64,000 nucleotides of DNA from Rouxiella aceris (GCF_012933545.1 NZ_JAADJU010000015.1:1-64000), one strand, 5' to 3'; shown: positions 18,384-26,990, numbered from the stretch's first letter. The notes: a model not told the origin generated them from the sequence alone. Program-made: numbers and translations.

Positions 18384-18440
18384 CCGGGTTGCACAAGCGC
18401 ATTGATTATCGATCAATGCCCACTTGTCGCCCGGTTTTTT
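18384..18440 (+). terminator. Strong intrinsic terminator between iscR and iscS
   Basis: Nested arms CCGGG / CCCGG, ACAAG / CTTGT and GCATTGAT / ATCAATGC form a long stem, followed by six T (18435-18440). It should end most iscR transcripts before iscS. Confidence 0.85.
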
Positions 18441-18602
18441 GTTATCTGCCAGCGAAAATTACCGCCAAATAAGCTTATTCTGCTCTCTCTCCCGCCTATG
18501 GCATGATTTACCTTTTAACCGGTAGCCAAGCCGTTTTAAACTAGCATCAATGATGACATTTTCACGTTCACTTTCGAACGCGCAGTACGGAGCAACTTCG
18601 CC

Positions 18603-19769
18603 ATGAAATTACCGATTTATCTCGATTATTCGGCCACTACGCCGGTCGATCCACGCGTAGCCGAAAAGATGATGCAGTGTTTAACGCTGGACGGTACTTT
18701 TGGCAACCCGGCTTCCCGTTCCCACCGTTTTGGCTGGCAGGCCGAAGAGGCGGTGGATGTTGCCCGCAACAATATTGCCGAGCTAATCAATGCCGATCCG
18801 CGCGAAGTGATTTTTACCTCGGGCGCGACCGAGTCGGATAATCTGGCAATTAAAGGTGCGGCGCTGGCCAATCAACAAAAAGGCCGCCATATCGTCACCA
18901 GCACCACCGAACATAAAGCCGTGCTCGATACCTGCGAGCAACTGGCCCGTGAAGGTTTTACCATCACCTACCTTAATCCGCAGGCCAATGGTTTGCTCGA
19001 TCTGCAACAGTTGCGTGATGCCCTGCGTGACGACACCGTGCTGGTGTCGGTCATGCATGTGAATAATGAAATTGGCGTGATCCAGGATATTGCAGCAATA
19101 GGTACGATTTGCCGTGAGCGTGGTATTCTTTTTCATGTCGATGCCACGCAAAGCGTTGGCAAGATCCCGGTTGATCTCAGCCAGTTGCCGGTGGATTTAA
19201 TGTCATTCTCCGCCCATAAGATTTATGGACCGAAAGGCATAGGCGCGCTTTATGTTCGCCGCCAGCCACGGGTGCGCATTGAGGCGCAGATCCACGGTGG
19301 GGGCCACGAGCGCGGTATGCGTTCCGGTACGCTGCCGGTGCATCAGATTGTCGGTATGGGGGAAGCCTATCGTATCGCCAGGCTGGAAATGGCCGATGAA
19401 GCTCCCCGGTTGGCACAACTGCGCGACCGTTTGTGGCAGGGGATTGCGCAAATCAAGGATGTGTTCCTCAACGGCTGTGAAACCCGGCGTGCGCCTAATA
19501 TCCTCAATGTCAGCTTTGCTGATGTTGACGGTGAGTCGCTAATCATGACGCTAAAGGATCTGGCGGTATCTTCAGGATCGGCCTGTACCTCTGCCAGCCT
19601 GGAGCCTTCTTATGTACTGAAGGCGCTGGGACTCAACGATGAGCTGGCGCACAGCTCCATCCGTTTTTCACTGGGGCGTTTTACCACCGAAGAAGAGATC
19701 GACTACAGTATTTCGCTTATCGCTAAATCTATAAGCCGCCTGCGCGAACTTTCTCACGCTAATCATTGA
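18603..19769 (+). CDS. iscS: Cysteine desulfurase IscS with shortened C-terminal tail
   Basis: 388-aa PLP enzyme that takes sulfur from cysteine for Fe-S clusters, tRNA thiolation, thiamine and molybdopterin. PLP lysine ([10 protein letters not shown]) and the mobile-loop catalytic cysteine ([17 protein letters not shown]) are intact. After RLRELS the protein ends at once with HANH, whereas E. coli IscS (404 aa) continues with some 17 more residues before WAHH. That tail is part of the IscU contact surface. Downstream, iscU, iscA, hscB, hscA, fdx and iscX are absent and pepB starts 81 bp on. The enzyme core looks fully functional, so a role in tRNA thiolation is likely. Whether it still feeds a scaffold is open. 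Confidence 0.95.
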   Translation: MKLPIYLDYSATTPVDPRVAEKMMQCLTLDGTFGNPASRSHRFGWQAEEAVDVARNNIAELINADPREVIFTSGATESDNLAIKGAALANQQKGRHIVTSTTEHKAVLDTCEQLAREGFTITYLNPQANGLLDLQQLRDALRDDTVLVSVMHVNNEIGVIQDIAAIGTICRERGILFHVDATQSVGKIPVDLSQLPVDLMSFSAHKIYGPKGIGALYVRRQPRVRIEAQIHGGGHERGMRSGTLPVHQIVGMGEAYRIARLEMADEAPRLAQLRDRLWQGIAQIKDVFLNGCETRRAPNILNVSFADVDGESLIMTLKDLAVSSGSACTSASLEPSYVLKALGLNDELAHSSIRFSLGRFTTEEEIDYSISLIAKSISRLRELSHANH

Positions 19770-19849
19770 AGATTTACCCGCTAAATTTCGGGCAGTGCCC
19801 TACGGCAACTTGCAAGATAAAGGGTATAAGAATAATCAGGAGTATTGTT
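19770..19849. other. iscS-pepB junction with enterobacterial repeat remnant
   Basis: 80 bp replacing about 4 kb of isc genes found in relatives. It contains GGGC AGT GCCC and then GGCAACTTGCAAGATAAAGGGTATA, which resembles one end of the TATACCC...CAAGTTGC intergenic repeats of Serratia, Yersinia and Photorhabdus. No piece of iscX or fdx coding sequence is recognisable. Confidence 0.5.
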
Positions 19850-21157
19850 ATGACCAACAAAACGATTACTAGCGATGTAATGCCCGTTCTATTGTCTTCA
19901 CAACCTGCGGATGCCCGTTGGGGTGAAAAAGCGCTGTTGAGCACTGACTCTGCTGGCATGACCATCCATTTTTCTGCGGAAGATACCTTATCTTCTATTG
20001 CTCGTGCGGCGCGCCGTATTGATGGCCAGGGTGTAAAAAAAGTCAAACTGGCCGGTGATGGCTGGGATTTGGAAAATAGCTGGGCGTTCTGGCAAGGTTT
20101 TCGCGGCCCGAAAGGCAGCCGCAGCGTGGAATGGGCCGAGCTGTCAGCCGACGACGAGAAAACCCTGCAACAGCGTTTGACGATTATTGACTGGGTGCGT
20201 GACACCATCAATAAACCGGCAGAAGATCTTAGCCCGGAAAAACTGGCTCGTAGCGCGGTAGATCTGCTGTGTGAATATAAAGACTCCGTTAGCTACCGCA
20301 TTATCAAAGGCGAAGAGCTGCGCGAGAAAGAGTACAACGGCCTCTACAGCGTTGGTCGTGGTTCCGATCGTCCACCGGTTCTGCTGTCGCTGGATTACAA
20401 CCCTACCGGCAATGCCGATGCACCGGTGTTTGCCTGCCTGGTCGGTAAAGGTATCACCTTTGATACCGGCGGCTATAGCCTGAAACCGAGTGCCTCCATG
20501 GATTCCATGAAAGCCGATATGGGCGGCGCCGCGACGCTGACCGGTGCGCTGGCCCTGGCCGCGGCCGGTGGCTTAAATAAACGCGTTAAATTGTATCTGT
20601 GCTGCGCCGACAATATGGTCAGCGGCAACGCACTGAAGCTCGGTGATATTATTCGCTATCGCAACGGGAAAACCGTTGAAGTGATGAACACCGATGCCGA
20701 AGGGCGTCTGGTGCTGGCCGATGGCCTGATCGATGCCGCAGAGCAGAACCCTGAGCTGCTGATCGATGCCGCGACGCTGACCGGCGCGGCTAAAACCGCC
20801 TTGGGCAATGACTATCATGCGCTGTTTAGCTTTGATGATGCTCTGGCTGCCGAATTGCTGGCCAGCGCCGAGCTGGAGCACGAACCTTTCTGGCGCTTGC
20901 CGCTGGCGGAGTTCCACCGTGGTCATCTGCCGTCCAATTTTGCTGAATTGAATAATATTGCCGCGCCAGCCAATACCGCCGGTGCCAGCAGCGCGGCGGC
21001 TTTCCTGTCGCATTTTGTCAAAGGCTATAAGAAAGGCTGGTTACATATCGACTGTTCTGCCACCTATCGTAAAAGTGCCGCCGATCAGTGGTCTGCCGGT
21101 GCCACCGGGCTGGGGGTGCGTACCATCGCCAACCTGTTGTTGACCAAAGCCAAGTAA
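19850..21157 (+). CDS. pepB: Aminopeptidase B (leucyl aminopeptidase family)
   Basis: 435-aa M17 metallo-aminopeptidase that trims N-terminal residues from peptides in the cytoplasm. Family signatures are intact: [29 protein letters not shown] and the metal motif [17 protein letters not shown] 19850 is selected because CAGGAG lies ten bases upstream and the family start aligns there. In relatives pepB ends the isc cluster after iscX; here it follows iscS directly. A strong terminator (21212-21238) follows. Confidence 0.96.
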   Translation: MTNKTITSDVMPVLLSSQPADARWGEKALLSTDSAGMTIHFSAEDTLSSIARAARRIDGQGVKKVKLAGDGWDLENSWAFWQGFRGPKGSRSVEWAELSADDEKTLQQRLTIIDWVRDTINKPAEDLSPEKLARSAVDLLCEYKDSVSYRIIKGEELREKEYNGLYSVGRGSDRPPVLLSLDYNPTGNADAPVFACLVGKGITFDTGGYSLKPSASMDSMKADMGGAATLTGALALAAAGGLNKRVKLYLCCADNMVSGNALKLGDIIRYRNGKTVEVMNTDAEGRLVLADGLIDAAEQNPELLIDAATLTGAAKTALGNDYHALFSFDDALAAELLASAELEHEPFWRLPLAEFHRGHLPSNFAELNNIAAPANTAGASSAAAFLSHFVKGYKKGWLHIDCSATYRKSAADQWSAGATGLGVRTIANLLLTKAK

Positions 21158-21211
21158 AACCCTTGCCGCCTAAGCTTAGCCATGGCGGCAGTGTCAGGTA
21201 ATATCATCAAT

Positions 21212-21238
21212 CGGGGCGCTGGCAAGCGCCCCGTTTTT
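21212..21238 (+). terminator. Intrinsic terminator after pepB
   Basis: Nine-bp arms CGGGGCGCT / AGCGCCCCG around GGCA, followed by five T. Confidence 0.88.
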
Positions 21239-21284
21239 AACTGGATCCAGGGTCCAGTCGATATGCTCAGTGAGGGAGAAAAAG

Positions 21285-22133
21285 ATGAGCGTTCCGCACG
21301 ACATTCCTGCGGCTGCACAGCCGGATGAAAATGAGCTTGAGCGTCTGCTGAGGTTGTCTGTTACTCAGGCGGCTTATCGCCCGGCTTTTTATCAGGCGTT
21401 ACTGGAGGCAACGGTATGGGTGTTAGGTGATGCCGGACAGCCAACCATCGATAGTCCCGTTGAGATCGCCCACGGCAGTGAACTGAATTTATTGCACTGG
21501 GAAAAACAGGACGGCAGCTCGATCATCCCTTTTTTCTCGTCTGTGGCGGTGCTGGAACGCGCAGCGGCCGGGGAAAGCGAGGACGAGCAGGGTTTTGTGG
21601 CGCTACCGGCGCGGATCCTATTTGAAATGACCCAGGGCGAGGAGTTGTTCCTTAACCCCAAATCCGAATACGGCAAAGAGTTTTATCCCAGCGAAATTAC
21701 CCTGCTGCTCAATACCGGCGGTCTCAGTGCGCCCACCGAGCTGGTGCTGGATGCTGAAAGCCAGTTATTGATTGGTCAGCCCGAAGTTTACCCTTCGGCG
21801 ATGGTCGATGCCCTCACCACGCTATTTAGCCAGAAAAAGCCGGTTCGCCGGGCATTTCTGGCACTGATCCACGATAAGAATCTCGATCCGCAGCCTAATT
21901 TGCTGGTGGGGATCGAAGCCGATGGCAGCGAGGCGGAAGTGGATGCCCTGATCCGTGAAGCGGGCAATGTGGCCAGCGAAAGTCTGCCAGACGACAGCCC
22001 GGTGGATTTTTGCATTATCAATGAGAAAGAAAGGGGCCTGAGTCACTATCTGGTCAGCCATACTCAGCCTTTTTATCAGCGCAAATGGGGCAGTTGGCTG
22101 CGCAATATTATCCCTTCTTCCGGCAAAGCCTGA
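21285..22133 (+). CDS. sseB: SseB family protein (enhanced serine sensitivity protein)
   Basis: 282-aa cytosolic protein of the SseB family, in its usual place after pepB. It was named for serine sensitivity on overexpression in E. coli; its biochemistry is unknown. It keeps the family segments LLHWEKQDGSSIIPFF, ILFEMTQGEELFLNP and PNLLVGIEADG. It is longer than E. coli SseB (about 258 aa), partly by an N-terminal extension rich in Pro and Ala. ATG 21285 with GAGGGAG upstream is preferred over GTG 21270. Confidence 0.88.
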   Translation: MSVPHDIPAAAQPDENELERLLRLSVTQAAYRPAFYQALLEATVWVLGDAGQPTIDSPVEIAHGSELNLLHWEKQDGSSIIPFFSSVAVLERAAAGESEDEQGFVALPARILFEMTQGEELFLNPKSEYGKEFYPSEITLLLNTGGLSAPTELVLDAESQLLIGQPEVYPSAMVDALTTLFSQKKPVRRAFLALIHDKNLDPQPNLLVGIEADGSEAEVDALIREAGNVASESLPDDSPVDFCIINEKERGLSHYLVSHTQPFYQRKWGSWLRNIIPSSGKA

Positions 22134-22198
22134 GTCGGCGGCAGGCCCGCGCGTGGCCTGCCTTTACGGTTACTACTATGGGTGTTCTCTATTTAATT

Positions 22199-22211
22199 AA
22201 CCTCAAAGGTT
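22199..22211. promoter_or_regulatory. MqsA operator palindrome 1
   Basis: AACCTcaaAGGTT fits the MqsA operator AACCT-N3-AGGTT. It lies 69 bp upstream of the mqsR start. Confidence 0.82.
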
Positions 22212-22230
22212 ATTTTTAGTGGCAAAAACT

Positions 22231-22243
22231 AACCTTTGAGGTT
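22231..22243. promoter_or_regulatory. MqsA operator palindrome 2
   Basis: AACCTttgAGGTT is the exact inverse of palindrome 1, 32 bp further on. It directly precedes a TATATT -10-like hexamer (22243-22248), so bound MqsA should block initiation. Confidence 0.82.
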
Positions 22244-22279
22244 ATATTTTTGGCAGTAAAACAGCTTGTCAGAGGGATC

Positions 22280-22576
22280 ATGGAAAAGAGAACTCCGCAC
22301 ACCCGCCTTCATATCGTCCAGGGACTCGTCGCTGAAGGTAAGGTAAAAGCCACGGTTTCGGCACTCAATGGTGCTGATGATTTGGGGTTGACCTTTGATG
22401 ATATATGCCAGGTTATTTTGCAATTGCGGTCGACTGATTTTTTTAAAAGTATGACCACCTATCTGGATCATACTGTCTGGCAGGACGTGTACCGACCGAA
22501 ACTGAAATGTGGTGACGTTTATATGAAATTAACCGTCAGCAAGGGTGTTTTGATCGTCTCATTCAAGGAGAAATAA
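22280..22576 (+). CDS. mqsR: MqsR toxin (mRNA interferase, GCU-specific family)
   Basis: 98-aa RelE-fold ribonuclease, the same length as E. coli MqsR, which cleaves mRNA at GCU. MEKRTPHTRL and SMTTYLDHTVWQDVYRP...IVSFKEK align closely. ATG 22280 is chosen to match the family start; AGAGGG lies only three bases upstream, a close spacing that could keep toxin translation low. The toxin precedes its antitoxin, the unusual gene order characteristic of mqsRA. Confidence 0.94.
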   Translation: MEKRTPHTRLHIVQGLVAEGKVKATVSALNGADDLGLTFDDICQVILQLRSTDFFKSMTTYLDHTVWQDVYRPKLKCGDVYMKLTVSKGVLIVSFKEK

Positions 22577-22577
22577 T

Positions 22578-22979
22578 ATGAAATGTTCCGTGTGTGGCGG
22601 TGCAGAACTTGAGTCTGGTATCAAATATGTCCCTTACTCATTCCGTGGTCATAAAACAGCGATCGAAGCAGAAGGGGAACACTGTCCACAGTGTGGTGAA
22701 GTGGTTATGGATCGTCAGCAGTCTATGGCTTACCTGGCAAAGATTAAGGTATTTAAAGCCAAGGTGATGGCAGAAACCATTGCACCAGAATACATCGTGC
22801 AGGTTCGCAAAAAATTGGCCCTCACGCAGAAAGAAGCCAGTGAGATTTTTGGCGGTGGCGTTAATGCTTTTTCACGTTATGAAAATGGTAAAGCGCAGCC
22901 TCACCCTGCAATTATCAAGTTATTGCGGGTTCTGGATCATCATCCCGAGTTGCTACCAGAAGTGAGAGGCCAGATTTAA
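22578..22979 (+). CDS. mqsA: MqsA antitoxin / DNA-binding repressor
   Basis: 133-aa antitoxin. The N-terminal zinc domain uses CSVC and CPQC pairs and neutralises MqsR; the C-terminal Xre-type helix-turn-helix (LTQKEASEIFGGGVNAFSRY) binds the two AACCT-N3-AGGTT palindromes upstream. It starts one base after the mqsR stop, with AAGGAG at proper distance. A hairpin after the gene (about 22986-23021, AGTAGAGAG / CTCTCTACT) probably ends the transcript. Confidence 0.95.
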   Translation: MKCSVCGGAELESGIKYVPYSFRGHKTAIEAEGEHCPQCGEVVMDRQQSMAYLAKIKVFKAKVMAETIAPEYIVQVRKKLALTQKEASEIFGGGVNAFSRYENGKAQPHPAIIKLLRVLDHHPELLPEVRGQI

Positions 22980-22985
22980 TTGAAC

Positions 22986-23021
22986 AGTAGAGAGCGCCCT
23001 GATTGTGCTCTCTCTACTGCT
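22986..23021. terminator. Hairpin after mqsA
   Basis: Arms AGTAGAGAG and CTCTCTACT flank a 14-18 nt loop between the convergent mqsRA and the PLP-enzyme operon. There is no clear T-run, so strength is unsure. Confidence 0.45.
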
Positions 23022-23052
23022 ATAACTGTCTCGGCTTGAGGTCTGCGGTGCT

Positions 23053-24213
23053 TTACCAGCCGCGAAAAATCGGCCAGCAAGCCTCGATCTCGTCACTGCC
23101 GTCGCGCACCACGGCAAACTCGGCGTGCTGACTCACAGTGGCACAGGCGTGGTTGGGTAAAATCTGCACCCGACTGCCATAAGGCAGTTCAGGCAATGTT
23201 TGCTGGCTGCCCGGCCGCAGGGCGAGAATGCCGTGTTCCTGATTAACGTCAACCATCAGTAAATCCGCCAGCGGTTTTCCTGCCATATCGCAGACGATAC
23301 CGTAACGCTGATCCACCGCCTGCGCCGATGTCCCGCGATCCCGCGACATCGCCATCCAGCCGGCATCCACCATAATCCAGCCTTTTTGCCGCTGATGGCC
23401 GATTACCGTCGCGACTACCGATACGGCGATATCCGTAGTCTGACAGACACCGGCACCCTCCATAACCAGATCAAACAGGGTGAAAACACCTGCGCGCACC
23501 TCGGTGACCCCGGTCAGATCCTGGCTAAAATGCGCCGTAGGCGTCGAGCCGACGCTGACTACCGGGCTGGGCAGGCCCGCTTTACGCAATGCTTCGGCGC
23601 AGGCCACGGCTGCGGCACGCTCTTTCTCCGCCATCGCCTGGTGGGCAGGAAGCGTTTTACAGTGATAGGACTCGCCAGCATGGGTAATAATACCGCGTAA
23701 CTCCGCCCCCCGATGATGCAGGATATTGCCAATCTCAATCAGCAGGGGATCGCCGGGGGCAACGCCGCTGCGATGGCCGTCGCTGTCAATTTCAATCAGC
23801 GTCGGAATGGCCACACCGGTCTGGCGGGAAAATTCTGCAACCGCCTGTGCCTGCTCGACGCTATCAAGGATCACGCTAATATCGGTCCCGCTGTTAAGCA
23901 GTGCCACGACGCGCGGCAGCTTTTGTGGCGCAATGCCTACGGCATAAATCAGATCGTGGCAGCCTGCGGCGGCAAAGACTTCCGCTTCTTTTAGCGTAGA
24001 AACCGTTGCCGGGCCATTGCCATTACTGAGGATCAGCCGCGCTGCCTCTACCGATTTGACCGTCTTCAAATGCGGCCTGAGCGGCACCCCAAGACGATCG
24101 GTATGCTGGCGCAAGTGGGCGACGTTACGCTCGAGTTTGTCGCGGTTAAGCAGCAGAAAAGGCGTCGGCTGATTATGAATATTCAGGGTCTGGGGCATGT
24201 TTTTATCGCTCAT
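23053..24213 (-). CDS. DSD1-family PLP enzyme (D-threonine aldolase / D-serine dehydratase-like)
   Basis: 386-aa fold-type III PLP protein with an alanine-racemase-like N-terminal barrel and a D-serine-dehydratase-like C-terminal domain. The PLP lysine is Lys50 in RPHLKTVKS. Zinc ligands of the eukaryotic D-serine dehydratase type appear as PNHACAT (His355, Cys357). Family members split D-threonine or 3-hydroxyaspartate to glycine plus an aldehyde, or deaminate D-serine; which applies here is not decidable. Its start overlaps the stop of the upstream dehydratase (24210-24213), so the two are translated together. It is the last gene of a three-gene minus-strand operon. Confidence 0.87.
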   Translation of the reverse strand: MSDKNMPQTLNIHNQPTPFLLLNRDKLERNVAHLRQHTDRLGVPLRPHLKTVKSVEAARLILSNGNGPATVSTLKEAEVFAAAGCHDLIYAVGIAPQKLPRVVALLNSGTDISVILDSVEQAQAVAEFSRQTGVAIPTLIEIDSDGHRSGVAPGDPLLIEIGNILHHRGAELRGIITHAGESYHCKTLPAHQAMAEKERAAAVACAEALRKAGLPSPVVSVGSTPTAHFSQDLTGVTEVRAGVFTLFDLVMEGAGVCQTTDIAVSVVATVIGHQRQKGWIMVDAGWMAMSRDRGTSAQAVDQRYGIVCDMAGKPLADLLMVDVNQEHGILALRPGSQQTLPELPYGSRVQILPNHACATVSQHAEFAVVRDGSDEIEACWPIFRGW

Positions 24214-25199
24214 AGCATTGGTCCGCCATCGCCGGAATAGGCGGCCAGCAGACGACAGTAATTATCCAGATCGACATTGCCGCCGCTGATCAGGATGCCG
24301 ACGCGTTTGCCGCGCAAAGATTCGGCCTGATGGCACACCGCCGCCAGCCCCAGACAACCGGTAGGTTCCACGACCAGTTTCATTCGTGAGGCAAAAAAGG
24401 CCATGCTGGCTACCAGTTGATCATCGCTAGCGGTGAAAATATCGCTGACGTCCCGTTGAATAATCGGGAAAGTGTAGTGCCCAAGATGTGGCGTTTGTGC
24501 ACCGTCGGCAATGGTCTTGGGCGTGCTGATATGCACGATGGTTCCGCTGCGTAACGATTGCTGGCCGTCATTACCCGCCTCGGGTTCAACGCCATAAATT
24601 TTGCATTCGGGAGAAAGCGCCCGTGTCGCCAGGGCACTCCCGGCCAGCAGGCCGCCACCGCCGAGCGGGGCAAACAGCGCATCCAGCGGGCCCACCTCTT
24701 CAATCAGTTCTTTCGCCGCCGTGCCTTGTCCGGCAATAACATCGGGATGATCGTAGGCCGGGATCAGCGCATAACCATGTTTCTCGGCCAACTGCTGGCA
24801 AATGCTTTCGCGGTCTTCGGTATAGCGGTCATATTCGACAATAGTGCCGCCGTAGCCGCGTGTCGCCGCCCGCTTGGCGGCGGGAGCATCGTAAGGCATC
24901 ACAATAGTTGCCGGGATCCCCAGTATTGAGGCCGAGAGGGCAATCCCCTGAGCATGGTTACCGGAAGAAAAAGTCACCACGCCTCTTTTGCGCTGTGTGG
25001 CATCCAGTTTTGACAGGGCGTTAAATGCGCCACGAAACTTAAAGGCTCCCATCCGCTGCAGATTTTCACATTTAAAGAAAATCTCGGCACCCAGCGCCTG
25101 GTTGAGCAGGATAGATTGCATCACCGGCGTCGGGTGAGCAAAACCGGCAATGCGCTGTGCTGCTGCCAACACATCGTCAAAAGTTGGAAGTATGATCAT
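24210..25199 (-). CDS. Threonine/serine dehydratase or serine racemase family PLP enzyme
   Basis: 329-aa fold-type II PLP enzyme. The PLP lysine is Lys54 in MGAFKFRGA, and the glycine-rich phosphate loop reads LGGGGLLAGS. Members deaminate serine, threonine or 3-hydroxyaspartate to keto acids, or racemise serine. GAGGG five bases upstream supports ATG 25199; an ATG at 25253 would overlap the regulator stop as ATGA and cannot be excluded. There is no C-terminal ACT domain, so it is not the biosynthetic IlvA. Pairing with a DSD1-type enzyme resembles the dehydratase plus aldolase pair of hydroxyaspartate metabolism. Confidence 0.86.
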   Translation of the reverse strand: MIILPTFDDVLAAAQRIAGFAHPTPVMQSILLNQALGAEIFFKCENLQRMGAFKFRGAFNALSKLDATQRKRGVVTFSSGNHAQGIALSASILGIPATIVMPYDAPAAKRAATRGYGGTIVEYDRYTEDRESICQQLAEKHGYALIPAYDHPDVIAGQGTAAKELIEEVGPLDALFAPLGGGGLLAGSALATRALSPECKIYGVEPEAGNDGQQSLRSGTIVHISTPKTIADGAQTPHLGHYTFPIIQRDVSDIFTASDDQLVASMAFFASRMKLVVEPTGCLGLAAVCHQAESLRGKRVGILISGGNVDLDNYCRLLAAYSGDGGPML

Positions 25200-25249
25200 T
25201 TTTCCCTCTGTGATTGCAGTGAAAAAGCGTGGCCCGCTTGCCATTAATG

Positions 25250-25903
25250 TCATGGCAGCGTAAGAGCAGACTTGGCATCGTTATACAGCGTGGCCCGCGA
25301 GACGCCTAAATGTCGGGCGATTGTGTCGATGGCTTTACGTACTTCAAGGTAACCGGCCTGTTTTAATTCTGCCAGCAGTTCGCGACGCTCCCGGGCTTTG
25401 AGTCCCTGCGGCGTTTTGCCACGGCTGGCGGCAAACTTGTCAATATAGTCATGGAGCGTTTCGCCATTGGCCGGATCCAGCGTCTCTTTGATTGCGCTGC
25501 TGCCGGTCTGGCAAAACTGCGTCAGCATATTTTGCAGCGTGCCAAACATATTGAGATCGACGTTCAGGCACAGGGCGGCGACATAGCGGCCTTGCTCATC
25601 CTTGATGCCAATCGAGGTGCTTTTTGCCCGACGTCCATCGGCAAAGCGATTGTCATAGTTGGCGATAATCTGCGGATAAACCGGATCGGCAATGCGTGCC
25701 AGACCCAACTCGGTGGCCGGCGATCCCACCTGGCGACCTGACAGATTATTGTGGATCGACAAGATGGCGTGTTGGGGATCGAGCAAATCATGCACCACCA
25801 CTTCGCAAAAGGGCGCAAAGGTTTCGCCGATGCCTTTGGCTATCTGCTCAAGTTGGCTTAACAGAGCCTGGTTGGGTTGGGGAAGGTCGCGCTGAGTTTT
25901 CAT
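25250..25903 (-). CDS. YheO/DauR-type transcriptional regulator
   Basis: 217-aa regulator: N-terminal YheO PAS-like domain (FAPFCEVVVHDLLDP ... LSIHNNLSGRQVG ... TSIGIKDEQGRYVAALCLN) and a C-terminal helix-turn-helix ending IARHLGVSRATLYND. DauR of this family controls D-arginine catabolism in Pseudomonas. It is probably the local regulator of the two PLP enzymes behind it. ATG 25903 gives the usual family N-terminus; ATG 25963 would add 20 residues. Upstream, TTGACC and an ATAAAT box lie so close to the ATG that the message might be nearly leaderless. Confidence 0.85.
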   Translation of the reverse strand: MKTQRDLPQPNQALLSQLEQIAKGIGETFAPFCEVVVHDLLDPQHAILSIHNNLSGRQVGSPATELGLARIADPVYPQIIANYDNRFADGRRAKSTSIGIKDEQGRYVAALCLNVDLNMFGTLQNMLTQFCQTGSSAIKETLDPANGETLHDYIDKFAASRGKTPQGLKARERRELLAELKQAGYLEVRKAIDTIARHLGVSRATLYNDAKSALTLP

Positions 25904-26292
25904 ATTTGACAATTTATCTATATTTTTACATTTGGTCAAATTTTGTTGCTTGAGTCTTGGCAACCGGCAGACAGAAAACGCTTATGCGGGTTTTTTTCAT
26001 GGCTAACAGATTGAAAAGCGCGGATCGAACCGCATCTTTTAGAGTAGCCAGCGTTAGTGGGCTACTACTTGGCGCACTGAATCTGACGGCAGAATGATGC
26101 AAATCTTTATAAAAAATGAATGCTTTGTGCAGTAACGTGAATCAACTGCACAATTTTTTAACTAAATGTTGTGATTAGTGTAGGCAAGCGTTACTTCGCA
26201 CCCTATAATCTGCGCCATTTTCCGGCAGCGTTAACATTTAATCTTCAACATTAATTTAACCGGCCCCACTTATAAGTCAGACAGAGGTTTTT
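25904..26292. other. Divergent intergenic region between the YheO-type regulator and ndk
   Basis: 389 bp. The regulator side holds TTTGAC...GTCAAA, a 6-bp inverted repeat (about 25908-25943) that could be an operator. A GTAGCC / GGCTAC hairpin lies at about 26044-26067. The ndk side has CCTATAAT (about 26202-26209) as a good -10 without a clear -35. No gene is seen. Confidence 0.45.
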
Positions 26293-26718
26293 ATGGCTAT
26301 CGAACGTACTTTTTCTATTATCAAACCTAACGCCGTTGCTAATAACGATATCGGTGCTATCTATGCGCGTTTTGAACGTGCCGGCTTCAAAATCATTGCC
26401 AGCAAGATGATCAAACTGAGCAAAGAACAAGCCGAAGGCTTCTACGCTGAACACCAGGGCCGTCCGTTCTTTGACGGTCTGGTTGAATTTATGACCTCTG
26501 GCCCGATCGTGGTTCAGGTGCTGGAAGGCGAAAATGCCGTGCAGCGCAACCGTGACATCATGGGCGCCACCAACCCGGCCAACGCTCTGGCTGGTACCCT
26601 GCGTGCCGATTATGCCGACAGCTTTACCGCTAACGCCGTTCACGGTTCTGACGCAGTAGAATCTGCACAGCGCGAAATCGCCTACTTCTTCAACGACAGC
26701 GAAATCTGCCCGCGTTAA
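26293..26718 (+). CDS. ndk: Nucleoside diphosphate kinase
   Basis: 141-aa enzyme that balances NTP and dNTP pools by a ping-pong transfer through a phospho-histidine. The active-site motif NAVHGSDA is intact, as is the N-terminal [12 protein letters not shown]. Length fits E. coli Ndk (143 aa). AGAGG precedes the ATG at normal spacing. A terminator at 26826-26864 separates it from rlmN. Confidence 0.98.
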   Translation: MAIERTFSIIKPNAVANNDIGAIYARFERAGFKIIASKMIKLSKEQAEGFYAEHQGRPFFDGLVEFMTSGPIVVQVLEGENAVQRNRDIMGATNPANALAGTLRADYADSFTANAVHGSDAVESAQREIAYFFNDSEICPR

Positions 26719-26825
26719 GACGTCTGGTATCCGGTCGTTTTCGGCACTACTGATCCGTTGAACGAATAAATTTGCGTTAACGGTGTTCCAGTCGTAGCCA
26801 CCTAGCCTTAAAATTTGTACAATGT

Positions 26826-26864
26826 TGCGCCCCGAATGAGTGAAGCTCGTCGGGGCGCATTTTT
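26826..26864 (+). terminator. Intrinsic terminator after ndk
   Basis: Ten-bp arms TGCGCCCCGA / TCGGGGCGCA with a 14-nt loop, followed by five T. Confidence 0.87.
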
Positions 26865-26990
26865 ACATTCGGCGTGGCATTTTTGCATGTCGGATCGCGC
26901 AGTAATATTATGTGTGCAGCATTGGTGGGTTTTTACCAACCCGCACTTCCTTTCGAGCCATAAAGTGTAACAACGAGGCCAACCTAAATT

